DNA from: Ophthalmolycus amberensis
Lineage: Eukaryota; Chordata; Actinopteri; Perciformes; Zoarcidae
Length of the DNA: 64,000 nt
Direction of reading: 5' to 3'
NCBI GenBank assembly: GCA_024529925.1
Contig: JAFEUB010001181.1
Location: 1,154,001 to 1,218,000, forward strand
Shown: positions 24,135-63,986 of the stretch, piece after piece
Layout: each line of letters opens with the position of its first letter
Position numbering within the stretch: the first letter of the stretch is position 1
Notes under the pieces: generated by a model
What the model was told of the DNA's origin: nothing
Seen by the model: the letters and a program-made list of their open reading frames with translations, nothing else
Databases searched by the model: none
Translations under genes and position numbers: made by a program

Positions 24135-24645
24135 GTTTTTTATTTTTTTATTCTGGAATCTTTTTATTGAACTTTGCCAATATGCATTTGCTCGTCACAA
24201 CATGCCACAAATAACAACAATCAACATCACAACTCGACGGAATACACTAAGCCCGATGCATGATTAGACGTAGGCTGCATACACGAGAACAAAGCAACAA
24301 CACCCAAAAACAAAACTGCCAAACACTCTGCGATAGGTGGGGATAGAAGTTCAGGGAATGTTGGTTTGGCAGATTTCCACCTGTTCGTGCAAAACACTCC
24401 AAATAATGTGTCTCCTGGTTCTGGTCGTATCTCCTTACTACAGATGTAAGAGAATGTGTCAAAGATGGCTGACCAGCTGGTCTGAGCAGCTCCAAAACGA
24501 ATGGTGGTGCCATCCTGATGATAGCAATAAACCATGTGTAATGCATGTGGATGTCAAATGAATTCTTGAAACTACAGACAGCCATACTGTCCCCAAGTCT
24601 TATACAAATCTGACAAAATGTTTTTATGAGCATCTGAGTCAAGCA
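24135..24645 (-). mobile_element. Degraded L1-type LINE fragment (C-terminal reverse-transcriptase region)
   Basis: On the minus strand a frame reads LHMVYCYH, then SWSAIFDTFSYICSKEIRPEP and DTLFGVF. This fits the L1 ORF2 C-terminal pattern (LYHMFW.CP...FW..IF.T.S....I.P.P...LFGV). A minus-strand AATAAA-type signal (ttcaataaaaag) and a T-rich end lie near 24137-24175, as expected for the 3' end of an inverted, 5'-truncated copy. It is frameshifted and decayed. The family call rests on this pattern only. Confidence 0.45.
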
Positions 24646-25615
24646 GAGGATCTCTACAGGAAATCATTCCAGCCATGCAAACAGAAATGTGGCAGTTATA
24701 AAACTGGGTGCCATCCTGCTGCCTTTGTATATATTTAGTAATAGAGCATGTAATGAGGCTCCCCCCCCCCCTGCTGGTTTCCTTCTTTGTAGAGGTGGAG
24801 AACTCAGCAGGAGCTCTGCGGTGCTCATGTCTAAGAGGAGGAGGCCTCATTCGTGAGCCTCGGATGGTCGTTCTCTGTGCAAAACAGATTCCCTCCCCTC
24901 TGCTTGATCAGCTGGAACAACTCCCTACCTCTCCACCTTGCTCGAACACTTCAGGGATGTCAGGGTAGCTTCTGTTGCCGAACACTGGAAAGATGTCAAA
25001 TGTCTCAACACAGGCATTATAACAGCACCTGCTGACGATAACGATTGACTCGCTAATTAGTGAAGAAAATTTTGGGGTCCCAAGTATTGGTCTCATTTGA
25101 GGCCTTTAAACTCCGAGACTCACTTTCCCCGTCTTGTTTTGAAAACAGTGATGAGGAAATGGCCTCATGGGAGCTGTTGGGGTAAAGAGTGCACGCTGCA
25201 ATCAAAGACTGTTAAAAAACGAATCAGGGATGAGATTCATCCAACATAAAAATGAATACAAATGTTGCTGATTTCAGATTCCTGCCTTAGCAAGATGTAA
25301 ATAAAGTGTATTATAAATGTTAATTATATACATACATCCTGTCACACACACACTGTCACACACACACACACTGCCTGCCCTCGTCCATTTTATCAAAGCA
25401 TCAATTTTAATAAAATATAAGCATGGGGTATATTTGCAGATGGAGTTCAAACAGAGCAGCTGGCATGGTTTTAAGTAAGCCAAACCTAGAAGCACAGGCA
25501 ATTAGACTGTAGTTAGTGAGTCAGTATGTGTGTGTGTGTTCTGTGTGTGTGTGTCCAGACTCACTCCAGACTGACTGGAACAGTGGGGGTTGGAGAGATG
25601 TGAAAGTCTAGATTG
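24646..25615. other. Intergenic sequence without recognised genes
   Basis: Contains short CA/TG tracts at about 25347-25372 and 25529-25553. No gene or complete element was seen. Confidence 0.55.
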
Positions 25616-26841
25616 GTTGGGCTCAGTGGCGGCTGGTGGAAAATGTTCTAGGTAGGGCCATCTTATCAATTTCAGCAAACATCCCAGTATGATTTAATGC
25701 AAAAAAAATGTAAGTATCAAACACTCATTATTACTTGGCAGTTAAATATTTAACATGTATTCCAACACGAAAACAATCAGTAAATAACACTTATATAATA
25801 TAATATAACATGTTTATTTATTGAGATGCCCCTATGGACCTTGTTATAGGAGGTAAAGATCAGGAGAAGTAAACATGAAGTGTAATTATGAATACTGATG
25901 TCAAATTAAGCTATGATGAGTTTTCACTGTTAATTTAACATCTCTATTACATGTTGATGCCTCCATGACCAAGTTAAGCAGATGAGACTGAGGCTATGTA
26001 GAAGAAAAGATGTTCACTTTGCCGAATATGTAGCTTGACAGAGTTCTCCATGTGTGTCCTGGTGTTCTCATGTTTCCTTACCTCCTCACTCCCGTAACTG
26101 TCCGTGCTGGATCCGTCCCCGTTGTTTTAAAAAGCTAAATAAATGATTAGCATGACGTCATCCAGCTAGCCAAACCTGTCTGGTGTACAGCTAGTGAAGC
26201 TTCGCATGTAGTCTGCTATCTGATTGTGAGGTCAGGCTGATCTGATATCAGCTCTTTGGCTGCAGAATCTCCGCCAAAGTTCTCCTCTCAAACGGGTCTT
26301 GGAGGAGGAGTGCTCGCGCTGGCGCTCGCGCGTAGAGACTTCTCCTGACGAGAACGCGCAGCGAGGGGGGCCTGATCGTTCTAGCCCCAAGCTGAATCTA
26401 TTTGAGGGCGCTGATTGGCTAAATTGTATGTCACTCATTTATATCTTGAATCAGCAATTGGCTAAACTGCTTCATAGACCCGTCTCTTTTGGGCCAAAAC
26501 GATCAAGCCCCCCTAGCTGCGCGTTCTCAGAGGTGTCGCGCACACAGGCAGAGAGGACGAGCAGAGAGCACACAGGCAGAGAGCACGAGCAGAGAGCACA
26601 CAGGCTGAGAGCACGAGCAGAGAGCACACAGGCGGAGAGGACGAGCAGGAAAAGCATATATTTTGCGCAGATATCATATTTTACACACATTACTGGGTAC
26701 ATTCCACAGTTCAAAAACACAAATATTGACAATTTGTATAATTTATGATTATTATAATTTTTTTTTTTTTTTTTTTTTGTGTGGCTCATGGTGGGGCCAT
26801 GCCCCATGGCCCTCTATTGACCAGCCGCCACTGGTTGGGCT
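25616..26841 (+). mobile_element. Non-autonomous hAT-type element, copy A (with target duplications)
   Basis: The element spans 25624-26833 (1210 bp). Its ends are inverted repeats, CAGTGGCGGCTGGT at the left and the reverse complement ACCAGCCGCCACTG at the right. It is flanked by a perfect 8-bp target duplication gttgggct at 25616-25623 and 26834-26841. An 8-bp duplication with CAG...CTG termini is the hAT signature. Inside are a GC-rich block (about 26290-26390), a minisatellite of alternating 13- and 15-bp units (about 26543-26650) and a T-run near the right end. No transposase is encoded; the open frame over 26299-26748 is composed of unique plus minisatellite sequence. A near-identical copy lies at 30563-31851 in opposite orientation. 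Confidence 0.9.
26543..26650. repeat. Minisatellite of 13/15-bp units inside hAT copy A
   Basis: On the minus strand, units of the type ctctcyg-cctgtgtg (15 bp) alternate with ctctctgctcgtg/c (13 bp). I count four 15-mers and three 13-mers. The 28-bp composite period rotates the reading frame, producing apparent Arg/Glu/His-rich peptides that are not genuine proteins. Confidence 0.8.
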
Positions 26842-27082
26842 TTAATGACCTGGTATTCAGAGTTGGTGGGAGACGGTGACAGGGCAGGAGATGCAGCTGC
26901 TGCTGCTGCAGAGATTAAAATAGAAATGGAATCTCATTTCCATCTTCCATTCATTCTTAAGGTGAATACACCCTGAGGGAAGGATATTGTGTGGAAATGT
27001 AAAAATGTTTCAGGTGGCTGTCAGGTTGAATAGACCACTGAATTATATACAGACTTCTAAAGGTTTATCAAAAGAGGATTTG

Positions 27083-27083
27083 G

Positions 27084-27126
<43 letters not shown>

Positions 27127-27130
27127 ACAG

Positions 27131-27169
<39 letters not shown>

Positions 27170-27192
27170 ATGTATACTGTATATATATATAT
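27083..27192. repeat. Compound (AT)n/(TG)n microsatellite
   Basis: About 20 AT units, a short spacer, about 13 TG units, then further AT units. Confidence 0.9.
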
Positions 27193-27465
27193 AAAGAGAG
27201 AGAGTAATTAAATATTTTATGATATAAAAATTAGAGAATTCCAACAGGTACGTTGTTTAATTCTTCACTCTAGAGTTGTTTGACGAATTAAAATTACAGC
27301 AAAACTGATGTTTACAAGGTCAAGGAATTATGTTATGTTAAATGTTTCACCTTTTCATCTAATGTCGTGGATGAAAATACCTAAAAAAGTGCCATTAATG
27401 AAAATACTGCTACTGAGCAGGCATGTCAACAGATCCATCTGCACGACAGCTGAAGACCAAGAGAT

Positions 27466-27565
27466 CAGTGGTGGAAGAAGTACTCAGATATTTTACTCAA
27501 GTGTAAATATTCAGTTACAAGTAAAAGTCCTGCAGTCAGCATTTTACTTGATTAGAAGTACAAAA
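27466..27565. mobile_element. Fragment of a hAT-like repeat ('cagtggtggaagaagtactc')
   Basis: Begins CAGTGGTGGAAGAAGTACTC and continues with ttactcaagtg...acaagtaaaagtcctgcag, the signature of a very common teleost interspersed repeat. Only one end is recognisable, with no target duplication. Confidence 0.5.
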
Positions 27566-29371
27566 ATCTCCAAAATCTCCAGAGGCCCCAAAAGCCCTAT
27601 GATTACTGTGTTTTACCTTTATGATAAGGGCCTTAAGGTGGCTCTTGATTTACGACCTGATCTTGAGGCCCTGTCTTGAAACGGAAGCTACTTATTGATG
27701 TTCTGTGCTTACATGTTGCACATTCCTGAATTGATATGTTAAATCAATTTACCAAACAGCAAGGTTGTATTCCAGTATGGAAAGACAGAGAGTGGGAGGA
27801 AGTGTGGGTCGGGGGCCCAGAAGCTAATTTTTGCTCTTGGGGCCCCTCTCCCACTCTGGCAGATTAATCAGGCTGTGAGGTGGATTCATTTGAGCCCCTT
27901 AACCTCGAGTACAGTGTCGAAGGAAACAGGAAGCCTAAATTCTGGTCAGCTGATATGAATTAATGAGCTAGTTACATGTACAGGGATCTGACTGCCAATC
28001 ATATAATATACTATAATAGAATAGTACTCTAAGAATGTGATTATTCTATGTGTACATGTGTTTTCTCACCCTATAGTGATAGGTGGGAAGTTGACTTGTG
28101 AAATAATTTGTTATTACATAACTGAGATCACCAAGAACATGGCACACCATCTTAATTGCTGACATAACAAATCCAGAACAGCATTGTCTCTTGCCTGTTT
28201 TCTCTTTCCTCCTGCAGCTCTCACTCGTTTTCACGCTCAGTTCCAGATCAGTGCCTCCAGGGGGGCCTCTGAAGCTGCCAAGACCCTGAGTGTTGTGATT
28301 TTCTCCATCTTCAGTCCCACACCACCAAAGCGTAGGAGACTTCTCTTCCTGCCAGTGAGAAGGTGGGCGAGCAGCAGACATGAAACAGAGACAAGGAAGA
28401 AGAAAAAACACCAGTTCCAGCTTTCCAACGCACTGCTTGTCTTTTATCCCCGTCGTTGAACGCAGCTATGGAGGAGTGGGCGATGTGGAGGCACCGGTCC
28501 CAGCCAAAGCCCCAGGCCACCATCCATAAAAAAGGACAGGAGAAGCAGGGTATACAAATCAATGAACGCTCAGGAGGATAGGCCCTACATCTCGATGGTG
28601 TGTGGCAAAACCACCACAGAGATGCAAAACCACCACAAAGAGACGTTAAAAAAAATCGACCTGAAAGAGACACAATTTATTGATATTGTTTCATGTTACA
28701 ATATTTAGTAAAGTATATGGCGTTCTTCATCAGTTCCCCCATGATACACAAGTCAACTGTGGAACAATCCAAGTTGATTCGCATCACAGCTCTCTTGTTA
28801 CAGAGATGGTTTTGCATGAGAGGAAGAGAGAGAAAACTTGATTTCTTTATTATCTCATGTTATCACGTGTTTGAACTTTTAAAGACCTAGTATAGGCTCG
28901 TGGTCCTGCTGCCTATCACTCATGCGTCATGGCCAGCCAAAGCACCCTCCAGTGGACCCGGAATAAAGTGCAATGTCTTGGGTGGTATTGTAGAACACCA
29001 ACAAGCGTCACAGGCTTTGTGTCCTCTCTGCTCTGGACCACATTGTGGGTAAAAATGCACCTCACGAACGCATATGAATTTAAGCTAAGCCATAGCATTT
29101 TATATACCGCAAAAGAAAAGAGTATTTCAGCTGTTTTGCAGCTAAACAAAGCATCTCTGGCAGCTCCATGGACCCATGTCTTACTGTAGTGACAAAGAAC
29201 AGGCCACTACTGTACAAACAACCAGGAAGGGACAGAGTACACCGTACTATCCCCTCCCACTTCCTTCATCTAAATAAGACAGTATCTGTTTGAATACAGG
29301 CAGGTACTTGACAGTATTTTAAATGTATATCTGCTTTTCCGTGTATTCATCAGTCAGAGACATATTTAATA

Positions 29372-29960
29372 CAGCGGTTCCCAAACTTTTTAGGCCGCGC
29401 ACCCCCTTCTACATCCCGACCGGGTTCAAGCACCCCCAATCCCCCACACCTTAAAAACAAAAGGAAGCAACAGAGCCTATTTATAGCCGCATAGAAATCG
29501 GACCAATGAGAGAACAGTTTGCTCGCGCGTGGCGTTTGTTTACAATATTTAGTCCGCTGTTAAATGTTGCAGTGTGAACACAAACCGAACAAAGGGGCAA
29601 TTGCAACATTGTATCATATTAATCCCTGAATCAGAACAAAGCAAACGAACTGAAGGTGTGAGAACGCCCTGAAACACTGCAACAAAGTTTCAATAACTTT
29701 CAGTTACACAAGGCGTCACTTTTAAAGAGCAATACGGATGGCGAGCACACACGCACAGACTCAGAGGCAGATTGCATCACATTTAATTTACAATTAACCA
29801 CACATAGAATGAGACTGCAGTTGTGTTTGGCTGTTTTGTTACTCCAAAAACGTTGGGCAATCTGCATTGCCAATCCAAGTGAAGCCCAGACCCAGATCAT
29901 TTTCATCATATTTCCTCTTTTTTTTGCCAGTCTGATGCTCACTCTCGTTTCCTCTTTTTT
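29372..29960. mobile_element. Partial hAT-type element, one terminus visible
   Basis: Starts CAGCGGTTCCCAAACTTTTT at 29372, the classic terminal sequence of a hAT subgroup (CAGNGGTTCCCAAACTTTTT). A C-rich segment follows (29400-29450). The matching opposite terminus was not found nearby, so the right boundary is a guess and the copy is probably truncated. Confidence 0.5.
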
Positions 29961-30554
29961 TTACCTTGACTCCTGCGATGGGCCTATGTGCTCCCGATTT
30001 GTCTGTGCAATCCCTTAAGTTTATACTGAAGGGAAACTTTAAATGAATTCTGAACTACACCACGGTGCCAAGAGGAATGATTAAATAAACCGTTTAATAG
30101 AGAAAAATTAAATTAGCCTCTAAAATCCCAGTGATTCCCCGGTGGGTCCGTCATTGTGTCAGGCTCAGTGTACAAACAGAATATAGCTTCGGTGAAGGCC
30201 TGGAACAAAACAGAACATACCATTATACTGCCAGGCACGGTGGATTAAGATGATCTGACCTTAAAGAGACAGTTCAACACAAAATCAAAAACACATATTT
30301 CCCCCCTTACCCGTAGTGCCATTTATCAATCTAGATTGTTTTGGTGTATATTTAGATGTATTTGATAAACTCAACAGCATTATGAGAGGGTCACAAGATG
30401 ATGAAAAAATGTTGCTAACATTTTTCATTTTAATTCATTATCTCTATCTTTTTTTTTTACTCTTTTGGTATATTTGAATTTGCATTACTTATCCTATCGT
30501 TTTTATTTGCATTGTGTTGAGTCTTATGTTGATATAGTGTACGCCTCATGTTGC
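29961..30554. other. Intergenic sequence, no gene seen
   Basis: AT-rich stretch between the partial hAT terminus and copy B. Nothing recognisable. Confidence 0.5.
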
Positions 30555-31859
30555 ATGCTGGGCAGTGGCGGCTGGTCAATAGAGGGCCATGGGGCATGGC
30601 CCCACCATGAGCCACACAAAAATAAAAAAAATAAAAAATAAAAAATTATAATAATCATAAATTATACAAATTGTCAATATTTGTGTTTTTGAACTGTGGA
30701 ATGTACCCAGTAATGTGTGTAAAATATGATATCTGCGCAAAATATATGCTTTTCCTGCTCGTCCTCTCCGCCTGTGTGCTCTCTGCTCGTGCTCTCCGCC
30801 TGTGTGCTCTCCGTCTGTGTGCTCTCAGCCTGTGTGCTCTCTGCTGGTGCTCTCTGCCTGTGTGCTCTCTGTCTGTGTGCTCTCTGCTCGTGCTCTCTGT
30901 CTGTGTGCTCTCTGCTCGTGCTCTCTGTCTGTGTGCGCGACACTCTGAGAACGCGCAGCTAGGGGGGCTTGATCGTTTTGGCCCAAAAGAGACGGGTCTA
31001 TGAAGCAGTTTAGCCAATTGCTGATTCAAGATATAAATGAGTGACATACAATTTAGCCAATCAGCGCCCTCAAATAGATTCAGCTTGGGGCTAGAACGAT
31101 CAAGCCCCCCTCGCTGCGCGTTCTCGTCAGGAGAAGTCTCTACGCGCGAGCGCCAGCGCGAGCACTCCTCCTCCAAGACCCGTTTGAGAGGAGAACTTTG
31201 GCGGAGATTCTGCAGCCAAAGAGCTGATATCAGATCAGCCTGACCTCACAATCAGATAGCAGACTACATGCGAAGCTTCACTAGCTGTACACCAGACAGG
31301 TTTGGCTAGCTGGATGACGTCATGCTAATCATTTATTTAGCTTTTTAAAACAACGGGGACGGATCCAGCACGGACAGTTACGGGAGTGAGGAGGTAAGGA
31401 AACATGAGAACACCAGGACACACATGGAGAACTCTGTCAAGCTACATATTCGGCAAAGTGAACATCTTTTCTTCTACATAGCCTCAGTCTCATCTGCTTA
31501 ACTTGGTCATGGAGGCATCAACATGTAATAGAGATGTTAAATTAACAGTGAAAACTCATCATAGCTTAATTTAACATCAGTATTCATAATTACACTTCAT
31601 GTTTACTTCTCCTGATCTTTACCTCCTATAACAAGGTCCATAGGGGCATCTCAATAAATAAACATGTCATATTATATTATATAAGTGTTATTTACTGATT
31701 GTTTTCGTGTTGGAATACATGTTAAATATTTAACTGCCAAGTAATAATGCGTGTTTGATACTTACATTTTTTTTGCATTAAATCATACTGGGATGTTTGC
31801 TGAAATTGATAGGATGGCCCCACCTAGAACATTTTCCACCAGCCGCCACTGATGCTGGG
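30555..31859 (-). mobile_element. Non-autonomous hAT-type element, copy B, inverted relative to copy A
   Basis: The element spans 30563-31851 (1289 bp) with the same inverted termini as copy A. It is flanked by a perfect 8-bp target duplication atgctggg at 30555-30562 and 31852-31859. Read on the minus strand it matches copy A almost base for base outside the minisatellite. By eye there are only scattered substitutions (for example ccatcttatc versus ccatcctatc) and a changed A/T-rich run. The minisatellite accounts for nearly all of the 79-bp length difference. No transposase is present. Confidence 0.9.
30757..30940. repeat. Expanded 13/15-bp minisatellite inside hAT copy B
   Basis: I count eight 15-bp units (ctctcyg-cctgtgtg type) and four 13-bp units (ctctctgctcgtg type), against four and three in copy A. 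The calculated difference of 73 bp is close to the 79-bp difference in element length. Confidence 0.8.
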
Positions 31860-32029
31860 TATGTTGTTTGGCAATAATTAAAAACAAATAACAACCTCAG
31901 GGAAAACCACAGTCATTGAACTGGTCCTGTCCTCACAATTAAGGCCATAACCATTTTCAGGGGTCACACGAGCCATAAAAAGCTCTGGACCCACCGGTTT
32001 ACGTTTTAACATCTGAATACGGTTGTTCC

Positions 32030-32376
32030 AGTCAAACACCGCTAGATGGCGCCGCTGTTCTTCTGTGTTCCGCTGCTGAGAAGGTGGAGGTGCTGCACCT
32101 CCTTCATTGTCTCAGTGGAAGGCACCGGGGGTGGATCCGCCGCTCGGTTCAATGTAATCCCGTCTTTACCCCGGCGCACTCACTCTAGTCGTCCGCCATG
32201 GCGACCGCAGAAAGCCTCCTCTCCGGTCCGAGCAGCTTCTAAAATAAACTCAACCGGGCTTTTTTTTTTTTTTTTTTGGTTGTAGGCGCTGTTGCTGGAC
32301 GTGGATGCAACTGGGATCTCCTTTCAGCTGGGGGAAATACAATACGTGTGGATAAACCCGCATTTCAAGAGAAGAG
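32030..32376 (+). promoter_or_regulatory. CpG-rich segment with possible 5' non-coding exon(s), perhaps farp1
   Basis: 32040-32240 is CpG-rich, unlike its flanks, and contains a short frame MATAESLLSGPSSF-stop at 32198. A T-run and ggttgtag (32258-32286) then form a good splice acceptor. The following 88 nt (32287-32374) run to a strong donor, agaagag|gtaaga. That exon-like stretch is open in two frames and I do not recognise either peptide. Its position 3 kb upstream of the farp1 start exon makes a farp1 5'UTR exon the simplest reading; a lost or unknown gene is the alternative. Confidence 0.3.
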
Positions 32377-35283
32377 GTAAGAATCGTGCAGTCCTCACTC
32401 CCCCTGCTCTTAAAGGGAAGTGATTCAACTTGTTTGATGAGATTAGGGTTAAGTCTTGGGAGTATGTTTGCCGTGTTGTTTGGTGATCCTGAGGATCTCG
32501 AGGGAGGAGAATAACTATCACTGTATGTCAACAAAAAAAAATACATTTCTTTTTTAAATCTCCATGTGCAGCCACTAAGTGTCCTATTTGTCCTCCAGTG
32601 TGTGTTACATTTGCACACCTCAGCTGTGCGGATGCGTGCAGACGCCGCAGTTCTCTCATGTTTCGTGTAGCTGGCATTGCTTCATGTGTGACATTGAAAT
32701 GATCAGGAACGGTGCATTACATATCTGTCACTTTTAGTTTCCAGAAGGTGTCTAGGGTGGTGCATTACTATTGCCACATCTACTGTACTGGCTGATAAAG
32801 TCCTGATTACAGCAGCCTGCTCTATTAACCCACATTACATCAATGGTGTGTGAACACACACTACCAGACTGTGTGAAGTGAGGAGAAATAAAACCCTCTC
32901 TGAGTGCTGGACTTCCACCCTTTTTTAAATTTTTTTTCTCAATTATCATTGGGGCTGTTTTTAGGAGAGGCTTGGATGGCAGCCAAGCGCTGGTTACAAC
33001 ATGCATGTATCTTGTTGGTTGTCATTCTTTGTAAACGCACGTAACCCTGCCAATAATACAGTGGGGACTTCTATGATTTGTGCAATGCCAGCCACACCCA
33101 GGGATCTGTGACGGTTACAGAACACAGAGGAAATTAAGCTCTTTTTTTTTTTTTTTTTTGGGTGTTGAGGAGCTTCAGGTAGACAGCTGGCTGTGTCGTC
33201 CCAGGCCTCTGGCCATTCAGCTGTCACTAAAGGATTCCAGCTGTGCAAGTGTTGGACGGCACCGCCGAGGGGCCCCTTTGCACACAGAGGAGCCACTGTT
33301 ACCAGCCTCTGTGAGACAGCAGTCACGGCTCCATGTTACACACTCGTGGGGAATTTCAAGCAAACAAGTTCAAAGGCAGGGTGGGAAACACTCAGGGTAA
33401 ATGTCTCCCCTGGCACTGCACACAGGGCGACTGTGCTTTATGTCACACTGTGGCCCCTGGAGCAAGGTGCCAGCTGTAGAACTTAACCGGTGAGAGTTTT
33501 ATGTGTTTGTTTGGACCTGAGTTTACCTATTCAGAGGAACACACAGACCTAGACTCATGCCTGGTTGATAAACGATCCCTGGGGAAGGGGCGGATATATA
33601 CTTGTTGGCTGAAATAATCACCGTCTACTCTTTCCCTGTGCTCTGTTTCACTGGGGCTTTGTTTGAAGAGTGTCTGGTAACATGGCATGCATGTACAGGT
33701 CATATAAAACACACATTTACAGACTCTGCTTGACACACTTGCCAATAATCAAGGCGAGAGGAACCGAGTGTCGACGGTGTGAGGATCAAATGTCGTAAAT
33801 GACTGGGCTGGAATTGAAAAATATGCCTGTTTCCATTCACGCAGCATTTGGTGTGGTTTCCATCAGCCCGAGGGAGTGATAGTCTGCTGATGAGTGTACG
33901 GACAGGTGCAAATGATGAGGACGTGCTCTCTTAACACTTTGGCCCTCATGGTTGGGGTTCATTCGATTTTTATTAAAAACAAATTGGCTTGTTGAATCCT
34001 TTTTGAAGTGTTTGACTGTGAACGTCTCGTGAGCCTCTTCTAATCAGACAGAATGTAGTGTATCCTCTGTCCTTGGCCCTTTTTTCCTCCGTGCACTCTG
34101 CTGGATTACATTATCCACTTCCTCTTTGAAATGCCTGATTCAGCTTTCCGCTTAAACTTGGCAGCAGTCACTCACCTCTCAGCTGCGGCTGAACCACTGG
34201 CCACTGGCCTCGGCGCTCTGATGAAGCACTTGGTGAGGTCTCGGAATGACATCAGCCTGCTGGAATGTGCAATGAAGAGAGAAATTAAGCAGGACAGCAG
34301 GGCCTCGGGGGGGATAGCAGCCTGCTCATGTGTCAACCCAGAGCGGATGATTCCACAACTGTGGCCGAGCGCAGTCCCCCACCCGGGACAAACAAAGAGC
34401 CACGAGGCATGTTGCTCCCGATTCTGCACCTCCTCTTTGATTTGAACATCAGATGAGATCCTCCACAGCTGGATGTGGCAGGGCGGCGGTTCACGGCTTT
34501 GTGACGGGAATTCTTTTTTTTACATCCAATTCCTAATTTCTAGTTTTTCAAACTAGTTTAACTAGTCCACAACCTTTCAATGTAAACTGCAGAAGTATTG
34601 GGTTCAAGAAGCCCTGGTAGGGAACGTGTGAGGCTAACCGCTCTATGCAAGTCTTTGCTGTGTATCTTGTGAAAGCAGAGTAACATGGATGCACATGTGG
34701 TAACGCCTGAATTTAAATACTTTATGTATATGCAATGTTCTCTGTTGCAGTTTTTTTTACCCGTTGCTCTCTGATGACTTAAACTCACTGCTCATTTGTT
34801 TCACATCTCTTGCCGTGTCTTCACGTATTTGCCTCGATGCCCTTGAGACCAATTAAAACCCAACTCAGTGTGTGTCTGTGTTCCGTTGCTTGTTACGACT
34901 TCCGCTATCAATTGTCAGTGTATTGACTCTTTGATTTTACACTTTGGCCCTGGGATTCCTGTGTCGAATCAAATTGGGGCTGCTTGATTTGTGCTTTGAA
35001 ATCAAGAATACGCTTGGATCTTCTTTTTTTTGAAACAGTAATTGGTTCTCCCACAGGCAACAATTATCAGCCATTAGCGGCGAGTGCAAATACTGTATTT
35101 GCAATTACTGTGTGACACTGAAGGTTGTGCAGCCTGTCCTCTCATCTCGTTGTATTTCACCTGCTGCCTGCACCACTGATGCTCCAGGAGGTTTCTTACC
35201 TCTTCTACTACTCTAACTCCTTAATTGCATTATTTTGTGTACATACCGAATGACTGCACGTACATGCGTTTGTCTCTGTGCAG
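32377..35283 (+). other. Sequence upstream of the first farp1 coding exon
   Basis: Either a farp1 5' intron or intergenic. Short T-runs occur at 33141-33159 and elsewhere. No gene or complete mobile element was recognised. It ends in the acceptor tttgtctctgtgcag at 35269-35283. Confidence 0.55.
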
Positions 35284-35310
35284 GCTGGGCAGTGAGCATC
35301 GCAGTGCAGC

Positions 35311-63986
<28,676 letters not shown>

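Larger units (their letters stand above)
26842..29371. other. Intergenic sequence between the two hAT copies, first part
   Basis: Contains the AT/TG microsatellite (27083-27192) and a hAT-like fragment (27466-27565). No convincing gene. Open frames at 28184-28459 and 28311-28673 overlap antisense and show no family resemblance. Confidence 0.55.

Noticed and set aside
26299..26748. 149-residue frame and the related 173-residue frame at 30655-31176
   Set aside because: Both lie inside the two hAT copies and are largely minisatellite; the peptide repeats arise from frame rotation of 13/15-bp units. No transposase or other domain.
30757..30940. Regularly spaced repeats resembling a CRISPR array
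   Set aside because: Units are contiguous, with no unique spacers, inside a eukaryotic transposon.
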